In this document: piece by piece, positions 8,413 to 17,308 of the stretch
Position numbering within the stretch: the stretch's first letter is position 1
Layout of the letters: the number at the start of each line of letters is the position of its first letter
Source: Ornithinimicrobium pratense
GTDB lineage: Bacteria; Actinomycetota; Actinomycetes; Actinomycetales; Dermatophilaceae
NCBI RefSeq assembly: GCF_008843165.1
Contig: NZ_CP044427.1
Span: 3,100,001 to 3,164,000 of the forward strand
DNA: 64,000 nucleotides
Reading direction: 5' to 3'
Translations under genes and position numbers: made by a program
Notes under the pieces: model-generated
What the model was told of the DNA's origin: nothing
The model's database searches: none
The model's input: the letters and a program-made list of their open reading frames with translations, nothing else

Positions 8413-9641
8413 GAGTGCTCGTCGCTAACAAGTTCCTGCGCCCGGTCGGCGGGGTGGAATCCCACGTGGAGGCGGTGAAGGACTGGCTGGTAGCGGCGAA
8501 CCACACCGTCGTCCCCTTTGCCATGGCTGAGGAAGGGAACGAAAACACGGCCTACTCTCGCTACTTCCCGAGTCAGCTCGACTTCCGAGCGTCCGGAGTG
8601 CGAGCCACTGCCCGCACTCTGGAGCGCGCCACGGTCTCGTCAGAAACGCGGCGCAAACTGGGAGAGCTGCTACGGTCCGAGTCGATTGACGCAGCATACG
8701 TCGTGCACGTCTATCACCAGCTTGGAATGGTGATGCTCAATGACCTGACTGATTGGGGGGTGCCGACGGTTCTCAGCCTGCATGACTACAAGATTGCCTG
8801 CCCCAACTACCGGTTTTTCTCCGAGCGCACGGACAAGATGTGCACTAAGTGTCTCGACCACCGGTCCGGATACTTGTGGGCTCCAGCCGTTGAACGTTGC
8901 TGGTCCGGGAGCCGGAAGGCTGGACTAGCGCTGAGCCTTGAGGCATTAACGACGCGTGCCCGGCAGAGCTACCGGCGTCCCGGCGCGGTGGTTGTGTTGA
9001 ACACGCTTCAGGAGAAGGCAGCGCTGTCCGCCGGTGTTGACGCCAGCAGATTGCATCGAATCCCCCATCCCGTGACGCTCGGCAGTGAACGGCCGAACGC
9101 GGATCGTACCCATGTGCTCTTTGTCGGTCGTCTGGTTCCCGAGAAGGGTGTGGACATCCTTATCCGTGCGGCTCGCACGTCCAACGTCCCCGTGAAGATA
9201 GTCGGAGACGGACGCAGCGCGGAAGCACTCAGATCGCTGGCGGAGTCGATTGGGGCTCCAGTCGAGTTCGTTGGAGCAGTACCCAGTGCTGAGGTGCCGG
9301 CGCTCTTGGCGCAGGCGGCGGCTCTGGTCGTACCGTCGGTCTGGCATGAGGTCAGCCCATTGGTCGTTTATGAGGCCATGGCGGCCGATGTCCCGGTGAT
9401 CGGCACCAATGTCGGGGGAATGGTGGAGCAGCTAGGAGCAGGCCGGGGCCTCTTGGTCGAGCCTGGTGACGTCGCAGGGCTCGGGGCGGCGATGCAGCGC
9501 CTGGTGCACCACCCTGACGAAGGACGCGCCCTCAGCGAAGCGGCGCGCACCTACGCCGCTGAGCATCTGGCGCCAGCACGGTGGTCAGAGCGCCTCGTCG
9601 CGGCGTTCAACGCGGCCGGCGCCGAGGGTTTTGCAGTCTAA
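8409..9641 (+). CDS. GT4-family glycosyltransferase
   Basis: The 410-residue protein has an N-terminus VRVLVANKFLRPVGGVESHV with the G-G-V/x-E acceptor-loop motif of GT4. The middle has SLHDYKIACPNYRFF and a four-Cys-like stretch (MCTKCLDH). The C-domain has LFVGRLVPEKGVDILI and the E-x7-E block HEVSPLVVYEAMAADVPVIG. It likely transfers a hexose within the repeat unit. A much longer open frame extends 5', but it is the antisense-free shadow of the GT2 gene; the GTG that overlaps the upstream TGA is the natural start. The next gene begins 1 bp after its stop. Confidence 0.88.
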   Translation: MRVLVANKFLRPVGGVESHVEAVKDWLVAANHTVVPFAMAEEGNENTAYSRYFPSQLDFRASGVRATARTLERATVSSETRRKLGELLRSESIDAAYVVHVYHQLGMVMLNDLTDWGVPTVLSLHDYKIACPNYRFFSERTDKMCTKCLDHRSGYLWAPAVERCWSGSRKAGLALSLEALTTRARQSYRRPGAVVVLNTLQEKAALSAGVDASRLHRIPHPVTLGSERPNADRTHVLFVGRLVPEKGVDILIRAARTSNVPVKIVGDGRSAEALRSLAESIGAPVEFVGAVPSAEVPALLAQAAALVVPSVWHEVSPLVVYEAMAADVPVIGTNVGGMVEQLGAGRGLLVEPGDVAGLGAAMQRLVHHPDEGRALSEAARTYAAEHLAPARWSERLVAAFNAAGAEGFAV

Positions 9642-9642
9642 C

Positions 9643-11085
9643 GTGCAAGATCTCACCTCACGGCGAGCTCTCCTCATGAGGATTGCTGCTGGCCTCGCCA
9701 TCTTTCTTGCGGCGGCGGTAGGCGTCGAGGTCGTGTCTCCGAACTCCCCGGTCCAACTTGGTCTGCTGGTGACTGCGCTGGCGTTCGGCGTTCTACTTGC
9801 GGCGGTTCCGGTGCCGTACCTGCCTGCTATGGCGCTCATCCTGTTCGTTGCGGTGCCGCAGCAAGCGGTCGGGTATCTGAACGGAGCGTCGCCGGCCGCG
9901 TTGGCGCTATTCGCCTGGGCGCTACGAAAGGCATTGCGTCGCGTCCCCTCCGGGCGTTCACCAGTCCTAGTCATGATCGCGAGGTCGGCCGGAGTGGCTG
10001 TCGTGCTGTGGAGCACGTTCCTCTTGATGCATGCGGCTACCGCCAACACCTTTACGACGAGTCGCAACTGGATCGTCAGCCTGACCCTGGCCGCGGTTCT
10101 GCCGCTGTTCGTCGCCGGCCCCACGCGGGAGGCGCGGGCCGTATGGAGCGTTTGGCCGATCGTCACGCTGGTCGCTGCCTCTTACGCCGCCATCGAATTC
10201 CTGCTGCAGAGCAATGCCTTGTTCGAGTCGCTCTACGCCCTGGTGGGTCGGCCCGTGGAGCAGCAGTGGGCTGTGTACCGCTCTCATGCGTCGTTCGGAC
10301 ATCCCCTGTACGCGGCAACGTTCTTCGCAACATCGGCTGCGGCAGGTCTTGCACGCTGGCTCATCGACCGCAGTTCCTTGGTATGGATCATCGCCAGCAT
10401 TGTTGGGTTAACGGTCACCGTATCCCGAGGCGCGCTCCTCGCGGTGGCTGCAGCGGCCGCAGTGGTGTTCTTCGTCGGCTGGCTACAGTTCAAGAAGGGT
10501 GACCTGCCCGGATACCGAAGTGGGCTGGTGATCACTTGTGCTATGGGTGTCGCCGCGCTCTCAACCGGCTTACTACAAACGCGGTCTGGAGCACTTGAAG
10601 CCTCGACGTCGAGCCTTGCGCGCACTGAGGTCCTCTCCATCGCGCTTGCCACGGTAAGGGAAACTGGTTGGCGAGGTACGGGCGCTGGCACCTCGGACCA
10701 GTCAATTCAGTCGTGGAACGACCAAGGACTGATGGTGGAGAGCTCACCCTTGCAGGTTCTCGTCAGCCTCGGAATTCCAGGTAGCTTGGCTTTCGCTATC
10801 TTGATCGCCGTACTGCTCGCCCACTGCCTTAGGACGCGGAACCTGGCAGCGCTAGGCGCCATCGTCGCGTTCGTGGTGGCCATCTCTGGATATAACGCTA
10901 TCGAGTCCCTCTTGCCCCTTCATGCCTTCATGGGCGTGCTGTTCCTCCTGGTCATAGCTGGTCCACCAGAGCACCACTCGGCCTCAGCTGGCCGATCAGC
11001 CTCGACGGAGGATACGCCCGGGCCGGCCGGATGCACACCGCCTGACAAGGCGCACAACGCAGGGGTTAGCCATCAGCGAAGGTAG
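9643..11085 (+). CDS. O-antigen ligase/polymerase-like membrane protein (Wzy-type)
   Basis: The 480-residue, very hydrophobic protein has about ten predicted membrane segments. The conserved centre is a large loop followed by LTVTVSRGALLAVAAAAAVV, matching the Wzy_C/O-antigen ligase signature S-R-G-A/T. After the loop come RGTGAGTSDQS and SPLQVLVSLGIPGSLAF, the usual ligase/polymerase C-terminal pattern. It would polymerise or attach lipid-linked repeat units outside the membrane. The start is GTG 9643, directly after the preceding stop; an ATG at 9676 is an alternative. The C-terminal 40 residues are hydrophilic and Pro/Ser rich. Confidence 0.8.
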   Translation: MQDLTSRRALLMRIAAGLAIFLAAAVGVEVVSPNSPVQLGLLVTALAFGVLLAAVPVPYLPAMALILFVAVPQQAVGYLNGASPAALALFAWALRKALRRVPSGRSPVLVMIARSAGVAVVLWSTFLLMHAATANTFTTSRNWIVSLTLAAVLPLFVAGPTREARAVWSVWPIVTLVAASYAAIEFLLQSNALFESLYALVGRPVEQQWAVYRSHASFGHPLYAATFFATSAAAGLARWLIDRSSLVWIIASIVGLTVTVSRGALLAVAAAAAVVFFVGWLQFKKGDLPGYRSGLVITCAMGVAALSTGLLQTRSGALEASTSSLARTEVLSIALATVRETGWRGTGAGTSDQSIQSWNDQGLMVESSPLQVLVSLGIPGSLAFAILIAVLLAHCLRTRNLAALGAIVAFVVAISGYNAIESLLPLHAFMGVLFLLVIAGPPEHHSASAGRSASTEDTPGPAGCTPPDKAHNAGVSHQRR

Positions 11086-11143
11086 GTCATCGGCCCGAAG
11101 TCAGTTCGCCTTCATCGTCGCCTCACGGCTCTCAGCTGCTGCT

Positions 11144-12283
11144 GTGCAGGCCATTGTCGGGATCGCCCTGGCTCGTTCCGTTGGTCCGGCCGAGTACGGG
11201 ACCATCGTCGGTTTCGCTGGCGCGGTCCTGTTCTGGTTCATCGTGTGCGATCTCGGCATCGCGAGTTACGTTCCCCGTGCTCGCGCGGTAGGGGACGCCG
11301 CCGCGGTGTCGACCTCACTGCTCCTCAACGTCGCGACCGCCGCCCTGGGAGCCCTGATCGCCATCGCGGCCACGTTTCTGGGCCCGTTCGACGCCGAGTT
11401 AGCTGGCCTTCTGACGCTCATCGTTGTGGGGCAAGCCCTTGATAAGAACATTGACGCGGCCGTGGGTGTTCCGATCGCAGACGGCGAACGGGTCTTTCCC
11501 GCCGTTTCGGTGCTCTTGCGACGGATGACGACGGCGGCCGTCTTCTTCGTCGCCCTGCTCGGGGGCTGGCCGGCTGTTCCCGCCTACTGCCTAGCCGCAG
11601 TTGCTGGCCCCGTGGCAGGACAGATCCATATGCGCTTACGGCTCGCCACTCTCGGGCTCCAGATACGCGTCCGGCACGCCAAGGGCGCCGCTACCGTTGT
11701 CCGACAGTCCTCGTTCTTCGCTGTCACCGACATCGGCAACCAGTCACGTTCCCTGGATGTCGCCATCGTGGGTCTGGTGAGTTCTGCTGCAACTGGTGGC
11801 TTCTATGCAGGGGCGTCCAAGCTCATCGCCCCCTTCTCCTTGGTGGCGTCCACTCTGGCCGCAGTCGTGCTCCCCAGAGCCGCTCGCTCCACCCCCCGGA
11901 CTGTCTATCGTGTTGCCCTGTCCATGGGGGCTGGCGCGCTGGTTTTGTTCGTCCTAGCGGTGCCCCTCGCCTTCATTCTCAGCCCGTTCATCACGCTCAT
12001 TCTCGGCGAGGAGTTTGCCAGTGCCGCCCCGGCTTTGGCCGCGCTCATCCTGGGGCTGCCGTTCGTTGCCCTGACGTCCCCGCTCGATGCTCTGCTGCAA
12101 GGCACTGGCCGGGAGCGCTTCGTGGCCGCGAATGCTCTCGTGTTCGCGGTCATCCTTGTGTTGGCGATCTTCATTGGTGCCGCGTGGGGAGGCGCAACGG
12201 GCGCCGCCGTGAGTGTCTCTGTGGTCAGTTTCGCCAAGAGTCTGGTGCTCTTCCTCCGCGTCTGCGCCGGCGGCAGGGACTGA
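11144..12283 (+). CDS. Wzx-like polysaccharide flippase
   Basis: The protein has 379 residues from the first canonical start (GTG), with 11-12 hydrophobic segments and the family phrase ARSVGPAEYGTIVGF near the N-terminus, then FFAVTDIGNQSRSLDVAIVG in the second half. It is a polysaccharide-transport MATE/MOP flippase moving lipid-linked repeats outward. The family motif normally sits 35-45 residues from the start, and the frame upstream encodes SQFAFIVASRLSAAA, so the annotated GTG lies inside the first membrane helix. No ATG, GTG or TTG exists in frame upstream. An ATC at 11072 follows AGGGG by 6-7 nt. It is the last gene of the plus operon. Confidence 0.8.
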   Translation: MQAIVGIALARSVGPAEYGTIVGFAGAVLFWFIVCDLGIASYVPRARAVGDAAAVSTSLLLNVATAALGALIAIAATFLGPFDAELAGLLTLIVVGQALDKNIDAAVGVPIADGERVFPAVSVLLRRMTTAAVFFVALLGGWPAVPAYCLAAVAGPVAGQIHMRLRLATLGLQIRVRHAKGAATVVRQSSFFAVTDIGNQSRSLDVAIVGLVSSAATGGFYAGASKLIAPFSLVASTLAAVVLPRAARSTPRTVYRVALSMGAGALVLFVLAVPLAFILSPFITLILGEEFASAAPALAALILGLPFVALTSPLDALLQGTGRERFVAANALVFAVILVLAIFIGAAWGGATGAAVSVSVVSFAKSLVLFLRVCAGGRD

Positions 12284-12382
12284 GTTGATCCGACTCGAAG
12301 ACGGGGGCCCCGGTGCTGCTGCACGTCAGCACCTACCTAGGCCGTGACCGGGCGCCTCCCCCTGCTCGAACTGCGGCCCCCC

Positions 12383-12400
12383 AGAGGTGCGATCACCTCT
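12383..12400. terminator. Hairpin between convergent operons
   Basis: A perfect 7-bp stem AGAGGTG/CACCTCT with loop CGAT lies between the flippase (+) and dctM (-). It is symmetrical and followed by only a short mixed tail, so it may work in both directions. Confidence 0.5.
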
Positions 12401-12435
12401 TGGGAGCCTTCGTTCTCCTGCGCCGGCGTCACCGG

Positions 12436-13788
12436 CTACTGATACAACAACTCAGGGACGAAGAGCACGATCTCGGGGAAGATCGAGAACAGCGCAATCG
12501 CCAGGCCCATCACGACGATGTAGGGCGCCGAGCCGATCAGGATCTCCTTCAGGGGGATATGTGGAGCGATCCCCTTCAGGACGAACAGGTTCAGACCGAC
12601 CGGTGGGGTGATCAGCCCGATCTCCATGTTGATGGTCATGACAATGCCGAACCAGATCGGGTCGAAACCCTGGCTGATGATCAGCGGCAGCAGGATCGGG
12701 GTGACCATCACGATGATCGACACCGGCGGCAGGAACATGCCCATCACCAGCAGGACCACGTTGATGATCAGCAGCACGACCCACCGGTTGAGCTCCATCT
12801 CCGAGACCAGGGCGGCCAGGTCCTGCGGGATGCGCAGATAGCTCATCACCGTGGCGATCACCGCCGAGAAGGCCGTGATCAGCAGGATCATCGTGCTCTG
12901 GTTCGTCGTGTCCAGCAGCACGTCCATCAGGCCCCGGCCGGTCAGGCCGCGGTAGATGCCCAGCACCATGATCCCGACCAGCAGCGCGCCGATGGCCGCC
13001 GCCTCGCTCGGGGTGGCGATGCCGCGGTAGAGCACGACGAGGATCGCGGCGACCAGCAGGCCGAAGGGGATGACCTTCAGGAGGCTGGTGAACCGCTCGT
13101 TCCACGTGTAGCGCTTCACCGCACGCGCGAATGCCTGGCCGCCGGTCTTGACTCCTTCGGACTCTGCGCGGCGCATGTCCAACGTCTGGGCGATGAACAC
13201 CCAGATGCAGAACATCAGGGCGAGCACGATGCCGGGGACGATGCCGGCGGCGAACAGCTGCCCGATCGACTGCTCCGCGGCGATGCCGTAGAGGATCAGG
13301 GTGACGCTGGGGGGGATCAGGATCCCCAGCGTGCCTCCGGCCGCGATGGCGCCGGTGGACACCCTGGCGGAGTAACCGCGCTTCTCCATCTCCGGGATGG
13401 CCACCCGCCCCACCGCTGCAGCCGTGGCCGGGCTGGAGCCGGTGAGCGCGGCGAACATGGTGGACGCTGCCACCGAGCTCATCGCCAGACCACCTCGGAT
13501 GCGGGACAGCCAGGCTTCGCCGGCCTCGAACAGCTGCCGGCTGGCTTGCGAGCCGCCGAAGAGGTTGCCCATCAGCACGAACAGCGGGATGGCCAGCAAC
13601 CCGAAGTCGTTGATCGAGTCGAAGACCATCTTCCCGAACAGGTCGAACTGCCCCGGCCCGAGAAACACCAAGACGGACAGGAGGGCGGTGATCGCCAGGG
13701 CGAAGGCGATCGGCATACCTGACATGAACAGGAGCACGGCAAAGCTGGCAATAATCAGCCCTTGGACCAGCGAGTCCAGGTCAGCCAT
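12436..13788 (-). CDS. dctM: TRAP transporter large permease (DctM family)
   Basis: The 450-residue polytopic protein has the DctM signature pattern: early GMPIAFALAITALL, FVLMGNLFGGS, GSSPATAAAVGRVAIPEME with GYS, then GGTLGILIPPSV, PITTPPVG-type INMEIGLITPPVGLNLFVLK, and EIVLFVPELL at the end. It is the ion-coupled channel of a TRAP uptake system, working with dctQ and the dctP binding protein. The start overlaps the dctQ stop (TGATG). It is the last gene of dctP-dctQ-dctM, on the minus strand. Confidence 0.93.
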   Translation of the reverse strand: MADLDSLVQGLIIASFAVLLFMSGMPIAFALAITALLSVLVFLGPGQFDLFGKMVFDSINDFGLLAIPLFVLMGNLFGGSQASRQLFEAGEAWLSRIRGGLAMSSVAASTMFAALTGSSPATAAAVGRVAIPEMEKRGYSARVSTGAIAAGGTLGILIPPSVTLILYGIAAEQSIGQLFAAGIVPGIVLALMFCIWVFIAQTLDMRRAESEGVKTGGQAFARAVKRYTWNERFTSLLKVIPFGLLVAAILVVLYRGIATPSEAAAIGALLVGIMVLGIYRGLTGRGLMDVLLDTTNQSTMILLITAFSAVIATVMSYLRIPQDLAALVSEMELNRWVVLLIINVVLLVMGMFLPPVSIIVMVTPILLPLIISQGFDPIWFGIVMTINMEIGLITPPVGLNLFVLKGIAPHIPLKEILIGSAPYIVVMGLAIALFSIFPEIVLFVPELLYQ

Positions 13789-14561
13789 CAGTCACTCCCT
13801 CGTTCCGTCGCCCGACCTGGTCGCGCTGGTCCTTGCTCGGGCTCGGGCTGGGACTCGGAGTCCGCGTCTGCCCGAGCCGCGTCTGCCCGCGCCTCATCCG
13901 CAGCCTCCTTGGCCTCCGCGAGCTCGACGACCTCGATGTGCGTCTGGGCGTGCGCGAGCTCGGTGGCAGCGCGCATGAGCGAGACCTCAGACAGCGGGAT
14001 CCGCCCGCGCAGCCCCTGGATGCCCTCGATGATCATCGCCACGAGCTGCAGCGCCACGAGGAGCATGCCGATCGGCAGGATGGCGTAGGCGATGGACAGC
14101 GGCGCACGCCAGGCCGTGGCCGAGCGGTGCCCGCCCTGCCACGCGGTGTGCCACATCTGGAAGGAAAGCCACAGGACGACGAGGACGACCGCCAGGCACA
14201 GGACGCTGGTGACCAGCTTCCACGCCAACCGGGCGCGCCCGTCGACCCGCTCCACCAACAGGTCCACCCCGACGTGGGCGTGGTGTTTCAGCCCGTAGGC
14301 CGCACCCACGAAGGTCACGAACATCATCAGGTAGATCGTGGTCTCGGTCTGCCAGATCGTCGACTCCCGCAGCACATACCGGACGAAGACGCCGTGGGCC
14401 GTGACGAAGGTGGCCGCGACCAGTGCGACACCGCTGAGGTAGCCGGTCAGCTCGGACAGCCACGTGGCCCACCGGAACGTCAGCGCCTTGGTCAGCAGTG
14501 ACGGCTCAGGCCGGTCGAGAGGTGGGGCGGGTGTGCTCCCCAGGTTGGGTTCCCGATCCAC
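13788..14561 (-). CDS. dctQ: TRAP transporter small permease (DctQ family)
   Basis: The 257-residue protein has four membrane segments, with the DctQ phrases VRYVLRESTIWQTE and GAAYGLKHHAHVGVDLLVER. It is longer than usual (about 160-190) because of a charged Ala/Glu/Asp-rich C-terminal tail from about residue 190 that looks helical or coiled coil and ends in a Pro/Glu/Arg-rich stretch. The GTG start lies three bases after the dctP stop. It forms the scaffold of the TRAP membrane complex with DctM. Confidence 0.9.
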   Translation of the reverse strand: MDREPNLGSTPAPPLDRPEPSLLTKALTFRWATWLSELTGYLSGVALVAATFVTAHGVFVRYVLRESTIWQTETTIYLMMFVTFVGAAYGLKHHAHVGVDLLVERVDGRARLAWKLVTSVLCLAVVLVVLWLSFQMWHTAWQGGHRSATAWRAPLSIAYAILPIGMLLVALQLVAMIIEGIQGLRGRIPLSEVSLMRAATELAHAQTHIEVVELAEAKEAADEARADAARADADSESQPEPEQGPARPGRATERGSD

Positions 14562-14564
14562 CGA

Positions 14565-15620
14565 TCAGTTCCCAGCCTCGAGTGCCATGTCGATCAGCTC
14601 CTGGCCACCCTCGATGTCCTCGGCGTAGGACGCCCACTGCTTCTCGGCCAGGGTGACCCACTCCTGGTATGCCGCATCGTCCATGGTGACCACGTTCACG
14701 CCCGCGTCGGTGAAGATCTGCTCCACCCGCGCGTCGTCCTCCCGGGAGGCCTGGTAGGCGTACTCCTGCAGGTCCGCGCCCGCGGTCTCGACGGCCTCCT
14801 GCTGCTCCTCGCAGAGGGATTCGAAGGTCTCGGTGGTGATGATGAGCGGCTCGAACATGAACCAGAAGGTGTTCTCCGTCGGGCTGGTGTAGGACGCCAC
14901 CTGCTCCTGCAGGTTGAACGAGGCGAACGAGCCGGTCGAGGTGACGGCGGCGTCGAGCACGCCGGTCTGCATCGCGGTGTAGATCTCGTTCGAGGGCAGG
15001 CTGGAGATCCCGGCTCCCGCGTCGGCGAGCATGTGCTCGACGTAGGTGCCGGCCGCTCGCATGGTGGTGCCCGACGGCATGTCGTCGGGGGTCACGATGG
15101 GCTGGTCGGCCTTGGTGCCGATCCCGCCGGCGTTCCACACCCAGGTGAGCAGCTTCACGCCGTTCTCCTCCATGTTCTCCTCGACCCAGTCACCGATCTC
15201 GGAGTCTTCCCACGCCTGCGCCTGGTCGTGGTTGCTCACCAGGCCCGGCATCAGGGTGATCCCCCACTCGGGGACCACACCGCTGGCGTAGTCCAGGGGG
15301 AACACCGACATGTCGATCGAGCCGGCGCGCATCGCGTCATACTGCTCGGTGGCCTTGGACAGGGTGCTGTTGGGGAAGATGTCGACCGAGACGGAGCCGT
15401 CGGTGGCCTCCTCGACCTTCTCCTTGAAGTCGATGGCGATCTGGGAGCGGAAGTCGCCGTCATCTCCGGTGGGCTCGGGCCACTGGTGGGACAGGCGCAG
15501 CGTCACGTCCTCACACCCGGCCGCCTCGCCGCCCGCCGGGGAGTCGTTGGAGCCCCCACCGCACGCGGCAAGAAGCAGTCCGGAACTGATGGCCAGCGAA
15601 AACAACACCTTGCGGGTCAC
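14565..15620 (-). CDS. dctP: TRAP transporter substrate-binding lipoprotein (DctP family)
   Basis: The 351-residue protein has a lipoprotein signal ending in the lipobox LLAAC (about residue 20), so it is anchored outside. The mature part has TLRLSHQWPEP, DIFPNSTLSK, GSIDMSVFP and TTMRAAG, where the Arg is in the position that usually binds the substrate carboxylate in TRAP proteins. The ligand is therefore probably an organic acid. It has its own upstream region with a GGCCTAG element also found at the accDA/gntR promoter. Confidence 0.92.
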   Translation of the reverse strand: MTRKVLFSLAISSGLLLAACGGGSNDSPAGGEAAGCEDVTLRLSHQWPEPTGDDGDFRSQIAIDFKEKVEEATDGSVSVDIFPNSTLSKATEQYDAMRAGSIDMSVFPLDYASGVVPEWGITLMPGLVSNHDQAQAWEDSEIGDWVEENMEENGVKLLTWVWNAGGIGTKADQPIVTPDDMPSGTTMRAAGTYVEHMLADAGAGISSLPSNEIYTAMQTGVLDAAVTSTGSFASFNLQEQVASYTSPTENTFWFMFEPLIITTETFESLCEEQQEAVETAGADLQEYAYQASREDDARVEQIFTDAGVNVVTMDDAAYQEWVTLAEKQWASYAEDIEGGQELIDMALEAGN

Positions 15621-15642
15621 GAGAGTCTCCTTTGACTGGGTT

Positions 15643-15657
15643 GGTGGCCTAGTGGCC
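15643..15657. promoter_or_regulatory. Candidate GntR operator upstream of dctP
   Basis: GGTGGCCTAGTGGCC lies 23 bp before the dctP start. Its nine-base core GTGGCCTAG recurs at 17259-17267 between accDA and the divergent gntR gene. The site contains GGCC-TAGT-GGCC, an inverted repeat. That the GntR protein binds here is inferred from the shared motif and linkage. Confidence 0.45.
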
Positions 15658-15696
15658 CATCCATTTAGAGGACTCTAGAGGGCCCTCGGTAGGCCG

Positions 15697-17238
15697 TCAA
15701 TCACTGCCGAGGTTGCGGTAGCGGGCGCGCCGCATGACCAGGCGTTCCTCAGCGGGCATCGCCAGCAGATCGGCGAGGTGGTCGACCACTGCTTGGGCGA
15801 CCCGTTGGCTGAAGGCGTGCGGCTCGTCGGCTGCATCCGGGTGCTCGGGCACGATCTCGTCCACCGCGCCCATCCGGAACAGGTCGACGGCACGGATCCG
15901 GTGCAGCTCGGCCATCTCGGCCGCCCGCTCCCCCGAGCGGTGCACGATCGCGCTGGCACCCTCAGGCGGCAGCGGCGCGATCCAGCCATGCTCGGCGCAG
16001 ACCGTCCGGTCAGCCGGCATCAGGGCCAGGGCACCACCTCCGGTGCCCTCACCGAGCACGATCGAGACCACCGGCACACGCACGGTCGCGAGGGCACCCA
16101 AGGTGCGGGCGATCTCACCGGCCATGCCACCCTCCTCCCCCTCCGGGGACAGGTCGGCCCCTGGGGTGTCGATGACGGTGACGACGGGCAACGACAGCTC
16201 CTCGGCCAGCTGGAAGCCTCGCTGTGCCACCCGCAGCGCCGCAGGGCCCAGGTAGGCGTCTCGCTGCGCCCGCCGGTCCTGGCCCACGAGCACGCAGGAG
16301 ACCCCGTCGAAGCGGGCCAGCCCGAGGATCACGGTGAGGTCGGACTCCCCGGACCCCGTGCCGCGCAGCGGGATGAAGATGTCGGCCGAGTGCTCAAGGA
16401 GCTCGCGCAGCCCGGGACGGCCCGGGCGCCGGGTCGCCTCGACGGACGCCCAGGCGGAGTTCTCCTCGGCCACCCCGGGCAGCCGGGCCGGTCCCGTCGT
16501 GGATCGGCTCGCGGAGCGGACCGGCTCCTGCGGCGCCGTGAGCACGTGCAGCGCGGCGATCGCCAGCCCGCGGAGGTCCTCGAGAGGGACCACGCCATCG
16601 AGGACACCCCGCCGCGCCAGGTTCTCGGCCACCTGGACACCGTCAGGGAAGGGCTCCCCGTGGATGACCTCGCGGACCCGTGGCCCAAGGAAGCCGACCA
16701 GGGCGCCCGGCTCGGCGACCGTCAGGTGGCCCAGCGAGCCCCACGAGGCCAGCACGCCGCCGGTGGTGGGGTGCCTGAGGTAGACCAGGTAGGGCAGGCC
16801 CGCCTGGCGGTGAGCCATCACGGCTTGCCCGATCTTGACCATCTGCAGGAAGGCGGGTGTCCCCTCCTGCATCCGCGTGCCACCTGATGAAGGGGAGGCC
16901 AGCAGCGGCAGACCCTCCTGGGTGGCCCGCTCGATCGCGACGGTCAGCCGCTCGCTGGCGGCCAGCCCGATGGAGCCGGCCAGGAAGGCGAACTCCCCGG
17001 CCACGACGGCGACCCGGCGCCCGTCGAGGAGCCCCTCGCCGGTGATCACCGCTTCGTCGACGCCGCTGCGCTCGTGCGCCTTGCGCAGCGCCGCGGCATA
17101 CTCCTCCCCCAGCTGGGGTTGCGTCACGGGCTGGTCCCAGGACCGGAAGGAGCCCGGGTCGAGCACCGTGGTGAGCACCTCCAGTGCCGGTAGGCGGGTC
17201 ATGCTCGGACCCGGCCGGGCCTGGCTCGTTTCTGTCAT
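15697..17238 (-). CDS. Fused carboxyltransferase, AccD-like plus AccA-like domains
   Basis: The 513-residue protein has two crotonase-fold halves. The first has SPSSGGTRMQEGTPAFLQMV and HPTTGGVLASWGSLG (AccD/beta-like). The second has LPVVTVIDTPGADLSPEGEE, GEGTGGGALALMPADR and APLPPEGASAIV (AccA/alpha-like). No Cys-4 zinc ribbon precedes the beta half. It would move carboxyl groups between a biotinyl carrier and an acyl-CoA, or act in a decarboxylase. No biotin carboxylase or carrier gene lies nearby. The ATG at 17238 has a GAGGGAG site; the longer open frame is the shadow of gntR. It sits between a TRAP transporter and gntR, so use on an imported acid is likely. Confidence 0.82.
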   Translation of the reverse strand: MTETSQARPGPSMTRLPALEVLTTVLDPGSFRSWDQPVTQPQLGEEYAAALRKAHERSGVDEAVITGEGLLDGRRVAVVAGEFAFLAGSIGLAASERLTVAIERATQEGLPLLASPSSGGTRMQEGTPAFLQMVKIGQAVMAHRQAGLPYLVYLRHPTTGGVLASWGSLGHLTVAEPGALVGFLGPRVREVIHGEPFPDGVQVAENLARRGVLDGVVPLEDLRGLAIAALHVLTAPQEPVRSASRSTTGPARLPGVAEENSAWASVEATRRPGRPGLRELLEHSADIFIPLRGTGSGESDLTVILGLARFDGVSCVLVGQDRRAQRDAYLGPAALRVAQRGFQLAEELSLPVVTVIDTPGADLSPEGEEGGMAGEIARTLGALATVRVPVVSIVLGEGTGGGALALMPADRTVCAEHGWIAPLPPEGASAIVHRSGERAAEMAELHRIRAVDLFRMGAVDEIVPEHPDAADEPHAFSQRVAQAVVDHLADLLAMPAEERLVMRRARYRNLGSD

Positions 17239-17258
17239 CGTCACTCCCTCGTGGACCA

Positions 17259-17290
17259 GTGGCCTAGCCAATAGGCAAGTAAGACACTTG
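17259..17290. promoter_or_regulatory. Divergent accDA/gntR control region
   Basis: The 70-bp gap between the two divergent starts holds GTGGCCTAG (17259-17267, shared with the dctP upstream site), the perfect inverted repeat GCCTA-gccaa-TAGGC (17262-17276) and a second perfect repeat CAAGT-aagac-ACTTG just after it. Such closely packed palindromes fit a FadR-type GntR operator that controls both directions. Confidence 0.5.
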
Positions 17291-17308
17291 TCAATAGAGT
17301 GTGGCGCC

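Noticed and set aside
12313..13722. A 469-codon plus-strand open frame opposite dctM
   Set aside because: It is Arg/His/Gln/Asp rich without domains and lies antisense to the clear dctM gene; it is a GC-rich shadow.
15678..15687. GAGGGCCCTC palindrome downstream of the carboxyltransferase gene considered as a terminator
   Set aside because: A 10-bp palindrome without a loop or T-run cannot form a useful hairpin; it may be chance in GC-rich DNA.
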